Positions 31,154-37,282 of a stretch of DNA of 37,515 nt are shown in pieces (the first letter of the stretch is position 1; each line of letters opens with the position of its first letter). The notes beneath the pieces are model-generated. The model was not told where the DNA came from. It did not search any database and saw only the letters and a list, made by a program, of their open reading frames with translations. Source of the DNA: a virus; the IMG/VR virus record IMGVR_UViG_3300043661_000156, positions 1 to 37,515 of that record. One strand, given 5' to 3'. Both the position numbers and the translations under genes were made by a program.

Positions 31154-31175
31154 CTCGGCGTTAGGGAACGCCGAG
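31154..31175 (-). terminator. hairpin after the 76-residue gene, likely terminator
   Basis: CTCGGCGTT (31154-31162) pairs with AACGCCGAG (31167-31175), a 9-bp perfect stem with a 4-base loop, about 15 bases after the stop of the 31189 gene. No clean T run follows on the minus strand, so it may be a weak or Rho-assisted stop, or a processing site. Confidence 0.5.
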
Positions 31176-31188
31176 TCCGAAACCCGAA

Positions 31189-31419
31189 TCAAAGTTTTTC
31201 GATGCCGGCAACGCGCTCCGGCCAGTTCCACTGACACGGTCCGTCGCCCTGCGTGAGTCCTTCGTCCATGTGCTGGCCTTTCGGCCCGAACACGAACAGC
31301 CGCACGGTGCCGTCGGCGGCGACGTTTTGAATGATTGCCGGGGATTGTTGCGGCGGGTACTTCCCGTCGCGCGAACCCGGATGGTTGTAGATCACGATCC
31401 GCCCGATGCTTGGCTTCAT
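31189..31419 (-). CDS. small conserved phage protein (GDGPxQWxWP family)
   Basis: The 76-residue protein reads MKPSIGRIVIYNHPGSRDGK, a middle with a strand pair (GTVRLFVFG), and ends EGLTQGDGPCQWNWPERVAG. The GxxxW.WP ending and the opening IGRIV.Y are features of a widespread small phage/prophage family of unknown function. The ATG follows AGGAGGCAGTTC. In the same frame upstream lies only antiframe repeat text, so a longer start is not credible. Confidence 0.85.
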   Translation of the reverse strand: MKPSIGRIVIYNHPGSRDGKYPPQQSPAIIQNVAADGTVRLFVFGPKGQHMDEGLTQGDGPCQWNWPERVAGIEKL

Positions 31420-31430
31420 GAACTGCCTCC

Positions 31431-32204
31431 TTACGATTCGTCGTTGAGAATTTTCTGCCGATCGTTTTCGGACAGCATCTTCCATGCCCGTTGCAGCGCA
31501 CGTTGATATCGGCGGCGCGCAGCACTCATGCGGGCTCGAACTTCCGGATCGGCCCACGCCTTCCGGCGCGCAGCACTCATGCGGGCTCGAACTTCCGGAT
31601 CGGCCCACGCCTTCCGGCGCGCAGCACTCATGCGGGCTCGAACTTCCGGATCGGCCAACGCCTTCCGGCTCGCAGCACTCATGCGGGCTCGAACTTCCGG
31701 ATCGGCCAACGCCTTCCGGCTCGCAGCACTCATGCGGGCTCGAACTTCCGGATCGGCCCACGCCTTCCGGCTCGCAGCACTCATGCGGGCTCGAACTTCC
31801 GGATCGGCCCACGCCTTCCGGCGCGCAGCACTCATGCGGGCTCGAACTTCCGGATCGGCCCACGCCTTCCGGCTCGCAGCACTCATGCGGGCTCGAACTT
31901 CCGGATCGGCCAACGCCTTCCGGCGCGCAGCACTCATGCGGGCTCGAACTTCCGGATCGGCCCACGCCTTCCGGCGCGCAGCACTCATGCGGGCTCGAAC
32001 TTCCGATTTTTGGTGTGCCTCGATATCGGCCCGAAATTTCGCCTCATCGAAGTTGGGCTTGCGAATAAATGCTGGCTTCGAGCGGATTCCGCGCCCACTT
32101 AGGCAATCGCCGCACATCGGCGTGCCGGCAACGGTCTTCCGAGACGGAACACGACTACGGTTTCGCTCCCAGCAGGGTCGGCAGATGAGAATTGCCTGCG
32201 CCAT
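31431..32204 (-). CDS. zinc-knuckle protein with ten 17-residue tandem repeats (NUMOD3-like)
   Basis: The 257-residue protein begins with a Cys pair C8/C11 and a second C31/C34, a zinc-knuckle plan, then a short link. Residues 67-236 are ten copies of a 17-residue unit, EVRARMSAA[RS]RKA[WL]AD-P. The last copy degenerates to RRYQRA. Copies differ only at the R/S and W/L positions, each a single base change. The unit resembles NUMOD3-type helices that accompany homing endonucleases and bind DNA. No nuclease motif is visible, so a DNA-binding or anti-host role is inference. The ATG forms a TAATG overlap with the previous stop. Confidence 0.85.
   Translation of the reverse strand: MAQAILICRPCWERNRSRVPSRKTVAGTPMCGDCLSGRGIRSKPAFIRKPNFDEAKFRADIEAHQKSEVRARMSAARRKAWADPEVRARMSAARRKALADPEVRARMSAASRKAWADPEVRARMSAARRKAWADPEVRARMSAASRKAWADPEVRARMSAASRKALADPEVRARMSAASRKALADPEVRARMSAARRKAWADPEVRARMSAARRKAWADPEVRARMSAARRRYQRALQRAWKMLSENDRQKILNDES
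31497..32006. repeat. 51-bp tandem repeat array, ten units
   Basis: A 51-bp unit is repeated ten times, near-identical but for two alternative bases, and is in phase with the host gene because 51 is a multiple of three. All three plus-strand frames over the array are open only because the unit lacks stops; they are not genes. The high identity suggests recent or ongoing expansion by unequal exchange or slippage. Confidence 0.9.
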
Positions 32205-32593
32205 TACCGCTCACCCTGCGCAGCGTCCTGAACGTCGTCGTGATTCGAGGCGTTGCTCTTGCACGCGACTTTTATCGAGCGGGGATCGTCGCGCCGACCC
32301 GCGGTCGTCACGACCGCCTGCAGGCCGCACGCTGAACAGTTCACGACAAAATATCCGCAACGTCTCGCCGGGTAGGGAAGCGCGGTCTGGCACGTGCGGA
32401 CCTGCCCAGTCGTGAGGTCCAGGTCAACCCCGTTCGGAAAGCGCGGATCTGGTTCACAGGTTGGCTCAAAGCCTCTGTCGACCCAGGAGACCAACAGGTT
32501 CTCTTTTTTCATGTGCGCCTCTGCTTCTTTCACTCGGTCATTCCGTCTCCGCAGGGCGGGCTCAGACCCCTCGCCGCCTCTGTTGCTGTTCAT
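32204..32593 (-). CDS. conserved phage protein with Cys-rich core
   Basis: The 129-residue protein has KEAEAHMKKENLLVSWVDRG (about 21-40), then CEPDPRFPNGVDLDLTTGQV, CQTALPYPARRCGYFVV, CSACGLQAVVTTAGR, and DDPRSIKVAC. The DPRFPNGVDLDLT...CGYF..C..CGL pattern belongs to a common phage family of unknown function. ATG 32593 follows GAAGGAGGCGG. A longer frame to 32878 is an antiframe reading of the previous gene. Function unknown. Confidence 0.85.
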   Translation of the reverse strand: MNSNRGGEGSEPALRRRNDRVKEAEAHMKKENLLVSWVDRGFEPTCEPDPRFPNGVDLDLTTGQVRTCQTALPYPARRCGYFVVNCSACGLQAVVTTAGRRDDPRSIKVACKSNASNHDDVQDAAQGER

Positions 32594-32604
32594 TTCCGCC
32601 TCCT

Positions 32605-32895
32605 TCAAAAATTGTCGTGGCCTTTCGCCGGATCCGGCGAGCCGGCGCCGCGGCGATAGCGCTTCAGCTCCTGGAACATGGCGAATCCGCCGAACCTGGC
32701 AGCGAGCAGAGAGAGCTCGTGATCCCAGCCGGGAAAAGTGAGCGAGGTCAGAGCGAGCGCCATCAGAATCATTTGCTTCTCCGACGGATTGCCCGACACA
32801 ATCCACGGACCGTCCTGGCCGGCGACTTCGAGCAACCCGCGCGGGACCTGAAGCGCGGTCGTAATTTCCTCTCCCCAATTTGTTCGCTCGCTCAT
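32605..32895 (-). CDS. hypothetical helical protein
   Basis: The 96-residue product starts MSERTNWGEEITTALQVPRG and has a hydrophobic middle (QMILMALALTSLTFPGWDHE), then FQELKRYRRGAGS. It is mostly helical with one Trp-rich turn. ATG 32895 is behind GGAGGCGG, better than GTG/TTG starts further up. No family is recognised. Confidence 0.7.
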   Translation of the reverse strand: MSERTNWGEEITTALQVPRGLLEVAGQDGPWIVSGNPSEKQMILMALALTSLTFPGWDHELSLLAARFGGFAMFQELKRYRRGAGSPDPAKGHDNF

Positions 32896-32905
32896 CACCG
32901 CCTCC

Positions 32906-33499
32906 TCAGCCAACCGGCCAGTCCTCGGGCACGAGCATCGCGATCGCGCAGAACGGCGTCCACCGATGCGGCTCTGGGCAGGCGTCGCACGTCACCCATC
33001 TCCCCTCAAGATTCGGGCGCGGTTTCATCGGCGCGGAAGCACCGATAGCCGCCTTCAGCCATTCGTTGATCTTCACGTGCTGCGGTTTGCTCAAATCGCC
33101 GCCTCGGTTGAACACTCGGCTCAGTTCGCAGAGATCGTCGTAGGTGACGCTAAAATCCCGTCCGTTTCGCGCCGGCGGCTCGGGGACGGAGCGGTCAGGA
33201 TTCTCACCTGTACTTTTCGTCCCCGGATGTGCTGGTGAAGCAGGTCCTCGCGCATCTGCGCCGACTATCGCCTGAGCGGGATGCTGCCCCTCAGACGAAT
33301 TCCGTGGTCCGCATTCACCATCGTGTCCGTAGGATTTCTGACAAGTGAAATCGTTTAGTCCGTAGGACCTGTAGCAGTGGCGCGGAATCGGCCCCTCCTT
33401 CGCACCAGGAGCCTCCGTGGGAGCCGGAGGTTTCCCTTTCGTTCCGCGGAGAGACGGGTCGAATTCGTAGCCGCCTCGCCCGGTTTCTGCCTTGTCCAT
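32906..33499 (-). CDS. hypothetical protein with Cys-rich C-terminus
   Basis: The 197-residue protein starts MDKAETGRGGYEFDPSLRG with GGAGG ahead. Most of it is Pro/Gly-rich and low complexity (about 35-100), then a helical part (FSVTYDDLCELSRVFNRGG), and a Cys-rich end CDACPEPHRWTPFC. The frame stays open upstream to TTG 33598 with a Cys-bearing stretch (CKSCALSG, then YESCGFWHLE), which may be the true N-terminus. An in-frame stop lies just beyond, so the start is one of these two. Function unknown. Confidence 0.6.
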   Translation of the reverse strand: MDKAETGRGGYEFDPSLRGTKGKPPAPTEAPGAKEGPIPRHCYRSYGLNDFTCQKSYGHDGECGPRNSSEGQHPAQAIVGADARGPASPAHPGTKSTGENPDRSVPEPPARNGRDFSVTYDDLCELSRVFNRGGDLSKPQHVKINEWLKAAIGASAPMKPRPNLEGRWVTCDACPEPHRWTPFCAIAMLVPEDWPVG

Positions 33500-33659
33500 T
33501 TCAGCCTCCAGGTGCCAAAATCCACAGGACTCGTAGTCCTGCGTGTGCGAACTGTGCGGCTCCAGCCCGCTCAGAGCGCACGATTTACACAGCGTCAAAA
33601 CCCCCGTTCCCGTCAGGTGCCACTAGCAGTGCCACGATTTTTTTGCCATACTGACGCCC

Positions 33660-33893
33660 ATGCCGGGACCAAAAACCAGCTTCAGCGCCACCGATTGCCA
33701 GACGCTTCTCGACCTGATGGCCGAGATTATTGACGGCATCGACCTTCCCGGTCCGCTCGAGTCCTACGCCGAGAACGATGAGCAACGGCGCGTCCTCGTG
33801 CGACTGCGCGACGGCGCGCACATACCTCCAGAAGAAAGGGAAGCCTACGCGGAGAACGAGGCGTACCGCTTTCCGAAGCCGAAGCCCGAGTAG
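33660..33893 (+). CDS. lone plus-strand gene, small acidic protein
   Basis: The 77-residue product begins MPGPKTSFSATDCQTLLDLM and has a helical middle (AEIIDGIDLPGPLESYAEND) and an acidic C-terminus (PPEEREAYAENEAYRFPKPK). The ATG lies about 8 bases after CATACT, a -10-like box, and has no ribosome site, so a leaderless message is possible. It ends 1 base from the oppositely oriented 33895 gene and is divergent from the 32906 gene. The acidic makeup looks like genuine coding rather than an antiframe shadow. Confidence 0.6.
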   Translation: MPGPKTSFSATDCQTLLDLMAEIIDGIDLPGPLESYAENDEQRRVLVRLRDGAHIPPEEREAYAENEAYRFPKPKPE

Positions 33894-33894
33894 T

Positions 33895-34041
33895 TCAGCC
33901 ACGGCTCAACCTCCAGAGCGTCAGAAAACTCACGAGCACAAAACAGGTGCCTGCCGTCTCCATCCACTGAGCGACCGTCGCGAGGAAACCCACCAGCGCG
34001 AGACACGCGACGATGAAATCGAAAGTGCGCGCGTCGATCAC
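33895..34041 (-). CDS. 48-residue two-span membrane protein
   Basis: This short gene encodes MIDARTFDFIVACLALVGFL, a second hydrophobic run (ETAGTCFVLVSFLTLW) and an Arg-Gly end. Its GTG start overlaps the DUF6527-like stop as GTGA. It ends just beside the oppositely oriented 33660 gene. Function unknown. Confidence 0.7.
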   Translation of the reverse strand: MIDARTFDFIVACLALVGFLATVAQWMETAGTCFVLVSFLTLWRLSRG

Positions 34042-34331
34042 GGCTTCACTTTTCCTTTGCGGATGGTCTCGCCTTCCTTCACGAAGCCGTGCCAGCATCC
34101 CCAGTCGAGCGACGGGTAGATCGTCATGCCGGCGAGATCGTAGGTGCTGCACTGAAACACGAACACGCCGGTCTCGTTGTCGGTGAACGAGCTCATGCCC
34201 GGTTGCCCGAGCCGGACCCGATGTCGATGCCCGGATCCGCACGGGCAGTCGATCACGAGGATCCGTACACCGTTCGGCTCCCTGCCGCCTTCGGGAGTCG
34301 TCCACACCGGATTCAGATCGGTCAGCTTCAC
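34038..34331 (-). CDS. DUF6527-like protein
   Basis: The 97-residue protein has MKLTDLNPVWTTPEGGREPN, then ILVIDCPCGSGHRHRVRLG, and a final TIYPSLDWGCWHGFVKEGE. The CPCGSGHRHR element and the SLDWGCWH.F box match a small phage family that I know as DUF6527-like, with a possible zinc or metal site. The GTG start overlaps the zinc-ribbon stop as GTGA. Function unknown. Confidence 0.8.
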   Translation of the reverse strand: MKLTDLNPVWTTPEGGREPNGVRILVIDCPCGSGHRHRVRLGQPGMSSFTDNETGVFVFQCSTYDLAGMTIYPSLDWGCWHGFVKEGETIRKGKVKP

Positions 34332-34444
34332 AGCCCTCGCTTCGCTCCCTTGCATTCGCCACAGAGCCGATGCCCGCAACGCGGACAAATAAATTCCAGC
34401 TTGAACATCCGCCGCGAACATTTGCAGCACACCGTCGACTTCAT
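34328..34444 (-). CDS. 38-residue zinc-ribbon peptide
   Basis: The product reads MKSTVCCKCSRRMFKLEFIC then PRCGHRLCGECKGAKRGL, with two CxxC pairs and a third, forming a compact zinc ribbon. ATG 34444 has AGGAAAG at a good distance. A longer frame to 34531 has no ribosome site. It overlaps the DUF6527-like gene as GTGA. It may bind nucleic acid. Confidence 0.7.
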   Translation of the reverse strand: MKSTVCCKCSRRMFKLEFICPRCGHRLCGECKGAKRGL

Positions 34445-34554
34445 AGCCGAGCTTTCCTGCAGGACCGGCAGATCCGGTGCCCGCATTTTGAACAAGTGAA
34501 CCTCGTCGTGCGCTTCGAGCAACGGCAACAAATCCTCACGCTCATCGGAAATTG

Positions 34555-34595
34555 GCGAGCAGCTCGAGAATCCGCAGTTCCCCCGAGCTGCTCGC
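34555..34595. repeat. perfect 12-bp inverted repeat next to the integrase stop
   Basis: GCGAGCAGCTCG (34555-34566) pairs with CGAGCTGCTCGC (34584-34595) around a 17-base loop. It lies 9 bases after the integrase stop. It could be a terminator of the integrase message, or part of the integrase binding site (attP arms), since attP often lies beside int. Confidence 0.6.
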
Positions 34596-34603
34596 GGTCC
34601 GAG

Positions 34604-35698
34604 CTACTTACCGCCGTCCTTCCCGCCCTTGTCCTTGCCGCCTTTGTCGTCTTTTTTTCCGTCCATTGGTCGTGCCTCCTTGTCGTTCATCTTCTCGGCC
34701 GCCGCCTGCCGGTGATCACGCGCGAGGTGCGCGTACTTCATCGTCATGACGATTGATTTGTGGCCCAGAAGTTCCTGCACCGTTCGGATGTCGACACCGC
34801 GCATCACCAGGCGCGAAGCGAACGTGTGCCTCAGATCGTGCCAATGAAAGTCGTCGACCTTGGCCTTCTTCACCGCGGCCTCGAGCCAGCGGCGCCAGTC
34901 GCGCGTGGCGTTCTCGGTCGCATCGGGAGAAACGAACACAGCATCCTCGGGCTGCAGCGACTTGAGCGTGCGCAGCGCCTTCAGCGCCGAGCGATTCGCC
35001 ACGATGTGACGCCGGCCCGTTTTCCCTTTGACCGTCAGAATTCCCCGCTCGAGGTCGCAATCTTTCCATTTAAGTAGAAACTGCTCGCCGCGCCGCATCC
35101 CCGTGTGAAGCGCGAGATCGAACTCCGACTCGTGCGCCAGATGATCAATGGCAACCCTGATCGCCGCCTCCTCGGTCGGCTTCAGCCATCGGATCCGGGA
35201 GTCGTTCTCGCGATACCTCTTCACACGGGAAACCGGGTTGACCGCGATGCGGCCGGAGCGCAGAGCGAACGCGTAGATGCTGCTGATGAGCGAGCGGTAG
35301 CGGTTGACCGTGGATCCCGTCAGATTGCGCGACGTGATCAAACGGGCGAGCGCTTCCTCCACGCGGTCGGGCGTGAGCCGGTCTGCCGGCACGTGGCCGA
35401 TGAGCGGCAGGAGCTGCGCGAGCCGCATCGTGTCGGTTTTGTAGGACGAAAGAGCGAGCCGCAATTTCTTCTGCGTCATCGCGGCCTGCGCGAGTTCGCG
35501 GAAGGTGATGCGCGCTCCCTTGGTTGGCGGAATGTAGCGCCCCTCGCGGATCTCCGAGCGCCGCTGCGACACTTTGTCCAGAGCCAGTGCTCGCCGGCCG
35601 ATTTTCTCGCGGTGACGCATTCCTTCCGTGTCACAGTACGAGATCCACCAGACGCCGCTCTTTTTCGGACGCTCGAAGATGCCGGGAATTTTGGGCAT
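34604..35698 (-). CDS. int: tyrosine integrase
   Basis: The 364-residue protein is a site-specific recombinase. A short N-terminal arm-binding-like stretch (about 1-60) is followed by a SAM-like core-binding domain (TFRELAQAAMTQKK to ARLITSRN) and a catalytic domain with Arg202 (TGMRRGE), Lys near 224-226, His287-x-x-Arg290 (HDLRH), His313 (LLGHKS) and nucleophile Tyr322 (MKYAHL). All five classical residues are present, so it should be active. The C-terminal tail after 345 is Lys/Gly/Asp-rich and unusual. It lies inside the early minus-strand set rather than at its end. The ATG has no strong ribosome site. Confidence 0.95.
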   Translation of the reverse strand: MPKIPGIFERPKKSGVWWISYCDTEGMRHREKIGRRALALDKVSQRRSEIREGRYIPPTKGARITFRELAQAAMTQKKLRLALSSYKTDTMRLAQLLPLIGHVPADRLTPDRVEEALARLITSRNLTGSTVNRYRSLISSIYAFALRSGRIAVNPVSRVKRYRENDSRIRWLKPTEEAAIRVAIDHLAHESEFDLALHTGMRRGEQFLLKWKDCDLERGILTVKGKTGRRHIVANRSALKALRTLKSLQPEDAVFVSPDATENATRDWRRWLEAAVKKAKVDDFHWHDLRHTFASRLVMRGVDIRTVQELLGHKSIVMTMKYAHLARDHRQAAAEKMNDKEARPMDGKKDDKGGKDKGGKDGGK

Positions 35699-35704
35699 TT
35701 GTTT

Positions 35705-35989
35705 TTAGCTGATGATCGGTGAAGCCGTGATTCGACTGGCCAGCCACGCCTTGATCGCAGCGACCGCCGCAAGACGCCAGCGACCGCCGTCGCCCTCGAA
35801 CAGAGCGAGATTGACCACGCTGTTCTGCACGCGCGCGCGAAAGATGAACGTCGAAACGATCTGGTCGATTTCCGCGGGGATCGGCGGCGAGAGCAGTTTG
35901 ACCGTCTTGTCCACGTAGACCAGCTTGTCGAGCTGGACCTGGTTTGGAATGGCGAGCGTCAAAATTTTTGAAACGAACTCACTGAGCAT
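35705..35989 (-). CDS. hypothetical alpha/beta protein
   Basis: The 94-residue product reads MLSEFVSKILTLAIPNQVQL, then KLVYVDKTVKLLSPP, TFIFRARVQNSVVNLALFEG, and a helical end. It looks like a small globular protein with no known motif. ATG 35989 follows AGGAGGCACAG. It is immediately upstream of the integrase, with its stop seven bases before the integrase start. Confidence 0.65.
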   Translation of the reverse strand: MLSEFVSKILTLAIPNQVQLDKLVYVDKTVKLLSPPIPAEIDQIVSTFIFRARVQNSVVNLALFEGDGGRWRLAAVAAIKAWLASRITASPIIS

Positions 35990-36022
35990 CTGTGCCTCCT
36001 GTTTGAATTTTTGCTGCATGGC

Positions 36023-36367
36023 CTAACTCGGTTTTTCACCTGCGCCGGCGAGCTTGCCGTCGAACATCCGAACCTGCCGAGGGTCGTGCGGGATCGCGAC
36101 CATCACCAGGCCTTTCCGCTGCAGGAACACCGTGCCCTTGACCGCCTCGACCGGGACCGTCTTCGACTTGCAGGCGAAGGTGACCTCGGCGCCGGAGCGG
36201 TCCGCGAACGGCTCCAGCGTGAACTCGAGCGTGATTTTTCGTTTCGCTTCGGGATCCGTGTTGACGTCGGCGATGTTTGCGAGGATCGATGCCAGCTCGC
36301 GCTGAAAGACTTCCTCGATCGCACCGTTGCAAAGATTTCCCAGACTGACCTCTTCCTGCTCCACCAT
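36023..36367 (-). CDS. conserved phage protein, annotated as replication terminator-like in Firmicutes phages
   Basis: The 114-residue protein has SLGNLCNGAIEEVFQRELAS (about 8-27), ILANIADVNTDPEAKRKITL, then EFTLEPFADRSGAEVTFAC. The NI.D.NTD..AKR.IT pattern is typical of a family common in Firmicutes phages and often labelled replication terminator protein, with no proven function. ATG 36367 is behind TAGGAGGAA. It lies among HTH-type control genes at the right end of the early region. Confidence 0.8.
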   Translation of the reverse strand: MVEQEEVSLGNLCNGAIEEVFQRELASILANIADVNTDPEAKRKITLEFTLEPFADRSGAEVTFACKSKTVPVEAVKGTVFLQRKGLVMVAIPHDPRQVRMFDGKLAGAGEKPS

Positions 36368-36376
36368 CGATTCCTC

Positions 36377-36610
36377 CTAGCGTGCGGATTGAAAACGCTC
36401 GTAAATTTTGTCGAGCGAGAGCGCGATGTGGCGGCGCTTAGCGAGCCGCTGAATCGCGAAAGCGTTCGACGGATGCGGGCTCGAGCTGCCCGCAATCCAG
36501 TGGTACACAGCCGAGGGATCCACGTGCAGGCGCGTGGCGAGCAGGAGAACTCCGTAGGACTTCACGAAGCGTCCGAACTCGGAATCCCAGTTTTCAGGTC
36601 TGCGCTGCAG
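36377..36610 (-). CDS. Cro-like HTH regulator, start uncertain
   Basis: The conserved part reads LATRLHVDPSAVYHWIAGSS, then PHPSNAFAIQRLAKRRHIAL, a helix-turn-helix with a recognition helix typical of small Cro/XRE repressors. Two starts compete. GTG 36565 gives 62 residues and has no ribosome site. A CTG codon at 36610 lies six bases after GGAGG and would add 15 residues (RRPENWDSEFGRF within them) that read as real protein. I list the longer form but call the start open. It is the only obvious regulator in the window and would control the early operon. Confidence 0.7.
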   Translation of the reverse strand: MQRRPENWDSEFGRFVKSYGVLLLATRLHVDPSAVYHWIAGSSSPHPSNAFAIQRLAKRRHIALSLDKIYERFQSAR

Positions 36611-36713
36611 ACTTCACCTCCGGTCGACGGACCGACGCCACTCCGGTCTTGTCGTGCGTGCCGTTGCCGCGAAGGAAAGCATCTTCAGCGGGCGTCCAGA
36701 GTTTGCCGTTCAT
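36594..36713 (-). CDS. 39-residue protein, SANT/Myb-like start
   Basis: This short frame encodes MNGKLWTPAEDAFLRGNGTH then DKTGVAS, which recalls the WTPxEDxxLR opening of SANT/Myb-type DNA-binding segments, but is too short for a full domain. It ends by overlapping the Cro-like gene in another frame, and its last codons hold that gene's GGAGG. There is no ribosome site before ATG 36713. It may be a leader peptide or a remnant. Confidence 0.4.
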   Translation of the reverse strand: MNGKLWTPAEDAFLRGNGTHDKTGVASVRRPEVKSAAQT

Positions 36714-36721
36714 TTTTTTTC

Positions 36722-36748
36722 GGCAGACATTTGTCGGGACGGTCTGCC
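36722..36748. promoter_or_regulatory. inverted repeat, candidate operator
   Basis: GGCAGAC (36722-36728) pairs with GTCTGCC (36742-36748) around 13 bases that include TTTGTCGGGA, a 10-base match to the core of the repeats at 28393. It lies just upstream of the 36594 and Cro-like genes, where an early operator is expected. Confidence 0.35.
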
Positions 36749-36766
36749 AGCGGCCCTTTGTTAGTG

Positions 36767-37060
36767 TTAACCCGTGGAGCCTGCGGTGTCGGTCGCGTCC
36801 GGCGCCGCCGGTGTGTTGGCGACGATCGCAGCGGAGAGCGGATCCGAGTGCGCCTTTAGTTGAGCGGCCAGACCCTGCAGCGTCGCCTTGTCAGCATCGG
36901 ATAATCCCGTGGCGTTGGCGACGGCGGTCGAGATCTGGCTTGCGATTCCGTTGATCACAATGTCAGCGGAGTCCTCAGCGTCCTCGTTGGCCTGCGCCTG
37001 GTTCACGAGAGCGGTGACCCACGGAGCCGGCGATGGCGGTGATGAAGCGGTTGTGTTCAT
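36767..37060 (-). CDS. hypothetical Ala-rich helical protein
   Basis: The 97-residue product is Ala/Ser/Thr-rich with two helical stretches (NEDAEDSADIVINGIASQIS and SDADKATLQGLAAQLKAHSD). It lacks Cys and membrane spans. ATG 37060 follows AGGAGAAAAAAG; a longer frame to 37102 adds only basic residues. Function unknown. Confidence 0.65.
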   Translation of the reverse strand: MNTTASSPPSPAPWVTALVNQAQANEDAEDSADIVINGIASQISTAVANATGLSDADKATLQGLAAQLKAHSDPLSAAIVANTPAAPDATDTAGSTG

Positions 37061-37102
37061 TTTCTTTTTTCTCCTTTTTTGTTTTTTGACCTGACTACAC
37101 AC

Positions 37103-37282
37103 TCAGCCCTCCTTCTCGCTCGGCGGATTCACAAATGCCACGACCGCCTCGCGGAACGTGTCGGTGCCGATGCGGACGAAGTACCGCGGCTTCTCTTTTC
37201 CCCACACGATCACGTCGACCGACGAATACACGTCGAGCCGTGCGATCTCCGTCCCGTCCACTTTTGTCAGGCGCACATTCAT
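37103..37282 (-). CDS. 59-residue small beta-rich protein
   Basis: This short gene reads MNVRLTKVDGTEIARLDVYS, then SVDVIVWGKEKPRYFVRIGT, and ends with FREAVVAFVNPPSEKEG. Its ATG overlaps the HTH stop as ATGA, which fixes frame and start. The fold appears beta-rich with a final helix. Part of its 5' DNA (37258-37268) matches 11 bases of the repeat core at 28393. Function unknown. Confidence 0.75.
   Translation of the reverse strand: MNVRLTKVDGTEIARLDVYSSVDVIVWGKEKPRYFVRIGTDTFREAVVAFVNPPSEKEG

Noticed and set aside
30959-31525. Full 188-codon minus-strand frame
   Set aside because: Only its last about 40 codons look like protein. The rest is antiframe to the 31189 gene. Only the end is kept as a possible fragment.
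31497-32006. CRISPR-like regular repeat array
   Set aside because: Repeats are 51 bp with no spacers, in phase with a coding frame. It is a coding tandem repeat.
31484-32415. Plus-strand frames over the repeat array
   Set aside because: They are open only because the unit lacks stops in every frame. The translated text is repeat-only and the flanking parts do not resemble protein.
33585-33902. Minus-strand frame of 105 codons opposite the 33660 gene
   Set aside because: Its composition is typical of an antisense shadow. The plus-strand frame is more protein-like and acidic.
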